Positions 60,674 through 64,000 of a DNA stretch of 64,000 nt are shown piece by piece; the first letter of the stretch is position 1, and each line of letters opens with the position of its first letter. The translations under genes were made by a program, and so were the position numbers. The stretch is from Rhodocyclaceae bacterium. GTDB taxonomy: Bacteria > Pseudomonadota > Gammaproteobacteria > Burkholderiales > Rhodocyclaceae. The stretch covers positions 124,001 through 188,000 of the forward strand of contig VMSX01000010.1 of assembly GCA_013791905.1 (NCBI GenBank), given 5' to 3'. The notes beneath the pieces are model-generated. The model did not search any database. It worked only from the letters and a program-made list of their open reading frames with translations, and was not told the origin of the DNA.

Positions 60674-61000
60674 TCAAATTTTTTCTGCAAATTCGATCAT
60701 GGTCACGTGCAGTACGGGCACCTTCTGTTTCAGGCTCTTCGCGGCAAGAAAACCGCTGACAGTGAGATCCGTACCGGGTGACGCTTCCTTGAGCAGCAGG
60801 GCTGTCGTGCCGAGGGCTATGCAGGCAAGCTCGCATTCGACGCGGCGGGAGGTTCCGGCTTCAATCTGCTCCGACATGTGGGCAACCCGGAATTCGATCA
60901 CCGGGACACCCGCCGGGGTATATCGCAGAATGCCTCGCTCCAGCAACTGACCTGCAAGCTCGGTGCGGTTGGCCAACTGGGGAGACACCCCAACCGGCAC
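60674..61000 (-). CDS. priB: primosomal replication protein N (PriB)
   Basis: An OB-fold single-strand-DNA-binding protein of about 104-108 residues in the conserved position between rpsF and rpsR. NRTELAGQLLERGILRYTPAGVPVIEFRVAHMSEQIEAGTSRRVECELACIALG is the PriB/SSB-like core. No suitable ATG exists. GTG at 61000 has GAAGG just upstream, and GTG at 60988 is the alternative. The longer open frame upstream overlaps rpsF and is not favoured. Confidence 0.9.
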   Translation of the reverse strand: MPVGVSPQLANRTELAGQLLERGILRYTPAGVPVIEFRVAHMSEQIEAGTSRRVECELACIALGTTALLLKEASPGTDLTVSGFLAAKSLKQKVPVLHVTMIEFAEKI

Positions 61001-61013
61001 GGCACCTTCAGAC

Positions 61014-61478
61014 TCAGCTGGCAACTTCGGCGGCAGCCTCCGTAACTTCGGCAGGCTTCGCTTCAACTGGCGCAGCTTCGGCCGGCGCAGCTTCGGCCGG
61101 CTTGGCTTCAGCCGGCTTGGCTTCTGACTGCTGCCCCTGCGACGAGAACGAACGCGACTTCTCTTCCTTCATCATCGGGGAAGGTATGGTTTCAGCCTTG
61201 TCCGTCTTGATGGTCAGGTGGCGTAATACAGCGTCGTTGAATTTGAATGAGTTTTCCAGTTCGGCCAAGGTTTCGCCATCGCACTCGATGTTCATGAGTA
61301 CGTAGTGCGCCTTGTGCACTTTCTGGACCGGATAGGCCATCTGGCGACGCCCCCAATCCTCGAGGCGATGAATGACGCCGTTCTTGCCGGTGACGAGCGT
61401 CTTGTAACGCTCGACCATGGCCGGAACCTGGTCGGATTGGTCCGGATGGACGATGAAAACGATTTCGTAATGTCGCAT
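61014..61478 (-). CDS. rpsF: 30S ribosomal protein S6 with extended acidic/Ala-Pro tail
   Basis: A 154-residue S6: [88 protein letters not shown]. The core is followed by a low-complexity tail of repeated [10 protein letters not shown]-like units (about residues 113-154). Tail length is the unusual part. The start at 61478 has AAAGGAG upstream. First gene of the operon. Confidence 0.97.
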   Translation of the reverse strand: MRHYEIVFIVHPDQSDQVPAMVERYKTLVTGKNGVIHRLEDWGRRQMAYPVQKVHKAHYVLMNIECDGETLAELENSFKFNDAVLRHLTIKTDKAETIPSPMMKEEKSRSFSSQGQQSEAKPAEAKPAEAAPAEAAPVEAKPAEVTEAAAEVAS

Positions 61479-61647
61479 GCACACTCCTTTTCGGTCTGGT
61501 TAGGCCCCCCCGCATGCAGTTCGGGTGGGGCAAGGATGAAAGGGGCGAGATTTTATCTGGAACGAACTGAAAATACAAGGTAATGTGCAGGCACGAACCT
61601 CGCCTTATCAGTACCATTCCAGCTCCACCCTCGACGATAATGGTCAT

Positions 61648-62511
61648 ATGATTGAGAAACCTTTTCCCGACCTCGACGCTTGGGTTGCCTATTTCAGCCA
61701 AGCGAGCATTCCCGTGCTCCGTCATACGGAGCTGAAGTTGGCCGACTTGCGCGCCAATGCCGACAAATCCAATGCCCGCACCATTTCATCGGTAATTCTT
61801 CACGACCCGATGATGACATTGCGCGTACTGGCCTATATCGAAGCCAAGCGCAACAAGACTCGCAACACCGACATCACGACCATCGAACGCGCACTGATGA
61901 TGATCGGCATGGAACCATTCTTCCGCGATTTTCAAGAGCTCCCGATGATCGAGGATCAACTGAAATCGCATCCGCGCGCCCTGCTCGGCCTGCTAAAAAC
62001 CATCAGCCGTGCTCGCAAGGCCGCGCAATGGTCGCGCGACTGGGCGATCTATCGGCACGACCTCGATGTCGATGAAATCATCGTTGCGACACTGCTCTAC
62101 GATTTCACCGAGATTCTCATGTGGTGCTTCGCGCCAAATCTCGCCTTGCAGTTCGCTGAAAAACAGAAGGCTGACCGCACGCTGCGCTCAATCGCCGTGC
62201 AGGCCGATGTTTTCAACCTTCCCCTACACCAGATCAAGATGGCGTTGACCCAGGCTTGGCGCCTGCCTGAATTGCTCACCACCCTGATGAATCAGGACAA
62301 CGCCGACAATCCGCGCGTCAGGAACGTCAAACTCGCGGTTGACTTGGCGCGCCATTCAGCCAATGGCTGGGACGATGCCGCCTTGCCGGATGACTACAAG
62401 GCAATCGGCGAACTACTGCATCTGAGCGAGGAAGCCGTGATGCGCAGGTTGGGACTGGAGATTCCCGTCGCGGCACCCGAAGCCACGTCCACCGACAGTC
62501 AGCCGCAGTAG
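61648..62511 (+). CDS. HDOD-domain protein
   Basis: A 287-residue protein consisting of an HDOD signalling domain: FPDLDAWVAYFSQASIPVLRHTELKLADLRANADKSNARTISSVILHDPMMTLRVLAYIE, ITTIERALMMIGMEPFFRDF, and DEIIVATLLYDFTEILMWCFAP. HDOD domains lack the full metal-binding HD motif and often act as signalling partners. It has no fused partner domain. It is divergent from rpsF, and its 3' end overlaps the convergent 62499 gene by 13 bases. Confidence 0.88.
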   Translation: MIEKPFPDLDAWVAYFSQASIPVLRHTELKLADLRANADKSNARTISSVILHDPMMTLRVLAYIEAKRNKTRNTDITTIERALMMIGMEPFFRDFQELPMIEDQLKSHPRALLGLLKTISRARKAAQWSRDWAIYRHDLDVDEIIVATLLYDFTEILMWCFAPNLALQFAEKQKADRTLRSIAVQADVFNLPLHQIKMALTQAWRLPELLTTLMNQDNADNPRVRNVKLAVDLARHSANGWDDAALPDDYKAIGELLHLSEEAVMRRLGLEIPVAAPEATSTDSQPQ

Positions 62512-62675
62512 CGCAGGTTCAGCTGCTCCAGCAGCAGTTCCGGCTGGCCGTAGGCCAGGAAGGCCGCCACCAAAGCTGCCCCGAGTAAAACACCCAGCAG
62601 CACCCAGCCGACAACACGCCACCCGCGTTGGGTGGTCTGAGATTGCGGTGATATTTGCACAGACTTGTCACTCAT
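62499..62675 (-). CDS. small single-pass membrane protein, 58 aa
   Basis: MSDKSVQISPQSQTTQRGWRVVGWVLLGVLLGAALVAAFLAYGQPELLLEQLNLRYCG. One transmembrane helix and a short C-terminal tail ending in RYCG. Family not recognised. It converges on the HDOD gene with a 13-base overlap. The start at 62675 is preferred over the in-frame TTG/ATG further up. Confidence 0.65.
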   Translation of the reverse strand: MSDKSVQISPQSQTTQRGWRVVGWVLLGVLLGAALVAAFLAYGQPELLLEQLNLRYCG

Positions 62676-62716
62676 GACCGGAAATCGAATCAAGTAATCG
62701 ATAAAATACGCATTCT

Positions 62717-62792
62717 GCCCCCATAGCTCAGTGGATAGAGCACCTTCCTCCTAAGAAGGGGGTCGCACGTTCGATTCGTGCTGGGGGCGCCA
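62717..62792 (+). tRNA. tRNA-Arg (anticodon CCT)
   Basis: A 76-nt cloverleaf: acceptor GCCCCCA/TGGGGGC, D arm AGCTCAGTGGATAGAGC, anticodon arm CCTTC-CTCCTAA-GAAGG, T arm GCACG-TTCGATTC-GTGC, encoded CCA. Anticodon CCT reads AGG. GATAAAAT about 15 bases upstream may be a -10 element. Confidence 0.96.
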
Positions 62793-62830
62793 CACAACAC
62801 GGATGGGTGCCGGAGCTGACCGGTTTTGGC

Positions 62831-63256
62831 TTACTTTACGCGTGTCAGGTGACCGCCGCGACGGGTCGGCGAATCCGGCTTGTCGGTTTCCGTTTCCGCT
62901 TCCACATGCGCCGTCTCGCCAGCGCCGACTGCTTCGCCATCCACATGCTCTGGGATGGCCTCGAATGCCATTCCTTGTCCGTTCTCGCGCGCGTAGATGG
63001 CCAGCACGGCGGATACTGGCACGGCTACCGAGAAAGATGCACCGCTGAAGCGGGCCTGAAAAGTGATCTCGTCGTTGCCGATTTGCAGTTGGTGAGTGGC
63101 TTCGGCACCGACGTTGAGGACGATTTGCCCGTCCTTGACGAACTCGCGTGGCACGCGAGTTCGCTCATCGACCTGTACGGCAATGTGGGGAGAAAAACCC
63201 TCGTCCGTGCACCATTCATGGATTGCACGGATAAGGTATGGCTTGGTGGACACCAT
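62831..63256 (-). CDS. sspB: ClpXP protease specificity-enhancing factor SspB
   Basis: A 141-residue SspB: MVSTKPYLIRAIHEWCTDEGFSPHIAVQVDERTRVPREFVKDGQIVLNVGAEATHQLQIGNDEITFQARFSGASFSVAVPVSAVLAIYARENGQGMAF. A disordered acidic linker and a C-terminal GGHLTRVK follow, corresponding to the ClpX-docking tail. It delivers ssrA-tagged and other substrates to ClpXP. The linker contains a diverged family-A copy. It lies directly after sspA as usual. Confidence 0.95.
   Translation of the reverse strand: MVSTKPYLIRAIHEWCTDEGFSPHIAVQVDERTRVPREFVKDGQIVLNVGAEATHQLQIGNDEITFQARFSGASFSVAVPVSAVLAIYARENGQGMAFEAIPEHVDGEAVGAGETAHVEAETETDKPDSPTRRGGHLTRVK
62909..62932 (-). repeat. family-A repeat, diverged copy inside sspB
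   Basis: Three mismatches to the 24-nt consensus (CGCCGTCTCGCCAGCGCCGA then CTGC). Encodes AVGAGETA (residues 109-116) in the common codon phase, in the flexible linker between SspB core and ClpX-docking tail. Confidence 0.75.
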
Positions 63257-63284
63257 CAGGGAAACAGGCAATGCACCGCCGCAA

Positions 63285-63881
63285 TCAGCGGCGCATCACC
63301 TTTTCAGACGGCGTCAGCGCATCGATGAAGCCCTGCCGAGAGAAAATGCGTTCGGCGAACTTCATTACCCCCGCCGCCGATTTCGGCAGTTCGATGCCAT
63401 AGTGATCAAGGCGCCACAGCAGGGGCGCGATAGCCACGTCGAGCATTGAAAAGTCATCGCCGAGCAGGAATTTCTGCTTTGCGAACAGAGGAACCAGTTC
63501 GACCAGGCGATCGCGGATATGCGCCCGCGACTTGTCCGCCGACTTCAGGTTGCGCTCAAGCGTATCGATATGGCTGAACAACTCGTGTTCCATCGTATGC
63601 AGCAGCTGGCGCGCCTTTGCCCGCGTTTGCGGATCAGGCGGCATCAACTGCGGATGTGGAAACCGTTCATCAATATATTCATTGATGATATTCGACTCGT
63701 AAAGAACGAGGTCGCGATCCACCAGCACCGGGACCCGGTTATACGGGTTGATGACGGCGATGTCCTCAGGCTTGTTGAAGAGGTCAACGTCAATCACCTG
63801 AAAGTCCATCTGCTTTTCGTAGAGAACGATACGGCAGCGATGGCTGAACGGGCAGGTGGTGCCCGAGTACAGGTTCATCAT
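63285..63881 (-). CDS. sspA: stringent starvation protein A (GST-fold RNA polymerase-associated protein)
   Basis: A 198-residue glutathione-transferase-fold protein: MMNLYSGTTCPFSHRCRIVLYEKQMDFQVIDVDLFNKPEDIAVINPYNRVPVLVDRDLVLYESNIINEYIDERFPHPQLMPPDP, then the C-terminal helical domain (LLGDDFSMLDVAIAPLLWRLDHY). SspA binds RNA polymerase and acts in stress response. The start at 63881 matches family proteins and has GGGGAACGAG upstream; a 25-residue upstream extension is open but not favoured. Bases 63882-64000 hold only its leader. Confidence 0.95.
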   Translation of the reverse strand: MMNLYSGTTCPFSHRCRIVLYEKQMDFQVIDVDLFNKPEDIAVINPYNRVPVLVDRDLVLYESNIINEYIDERFPHPQLMPPDPQTRAKARQLLHTMEHELFSHIDTLERNLKSADKSRAHIRDRLVELVPLFAKQKFLLGDDFSMLDVAIAPLLWRLDHYGIELPKSAAGVMKFAERIFSRQGFIDALTPSEKVMRR

Positions 63882-64000
63882 GGCACTCGTTCCCCAAGAA
63901 TAGTCGGAATCACGCACCACGCGACGGACGGGTGGATTCATATCTCGATGCCCCATGTCAGTATGGTCACGCTATTGAGTTAATGGATATCTTTCCAGTA

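Overview
The window looks like chromosomal DNA of a GC-rich betaproteobacterium, probably a respiratory, facultatively anaerobic member of the Rhodocyclales. This rests on gene content and context (ETF-quinone oxidoreductase, Rnf with a long pyruvate:ferredoxin oxidoreductase, class I fumarase, the rpsF-priB-rpsR-rplI operon, sspA-sspB, a PEP-CTERM protein), not on a database search.

Layout. 1-8 kb: end of an ETF-QO gene; a three-gene unit (porin, periplasmic phosphate-binding-like protein, membrane GGDEF/EAL enzyme); two small unknowns; acs. 8-24 kb: a UPF0114 protein, class I fumarase, retropepsin-like protease, murI, an EamA exporter, a SlyD-like isomerase, Bcp peroxiredoxin, a haem-binding-type GGDEF protein, a large FtsX-like permease, alr-radA, a LysR regulator and lplT. 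24-35 kb: a minus-strand energy cluster read as rnfB, PFOR, rnfC, rnfD, rnfG, rnfE, rnfA and a small Cys-rich membrane protein. It would link pyruvate oxidation through ferredoxin to the Rnf NAD/ion pump. 35-46 kb: an accessory stretch with a LysR/monooxygenase/alcohol dehydrogenase module, several exported proteins of unknown function, a second EamA protein, a PEP-CTERM protein, an AhpD-like protein and tRNA-Arg(ACG). 46-60 kb: parE-parC, a small zinc-ribbon-like protein and recC-recB-recD. 60-64 kb: the rpsF-priB-rpsR-rplI operon, an HDOD protein, tRNA-Arg(CCT) and sspA-sspB.

The most unusual content is two families of interspersed repeats. Family A is a 24-nt unit with expanded forms of 48, 51 and 57 nt, always a multiple of three. 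I count 16 copies. Nine lie in frame inside unrelated genes (the GGDEF/EAL gene, alr, rnfG, PFOR, parC twice, recB, recC, sspB). The unit has no stop codon in any of six frames, and the coding copies use only two of the six possible phases. Family B is an element of about 80-240 bp at gene boundaries, 11 copies. Its head is a hairpin whose 15-nt loop is nearly invariant while the stem sequence differs from copy to copy yet stays complementary. It nearly always lies directly after a stop codon in one fixed orientation, and one copy supplies the last ~27 codons and the stop of recD. Functions of both families are unknown to me.
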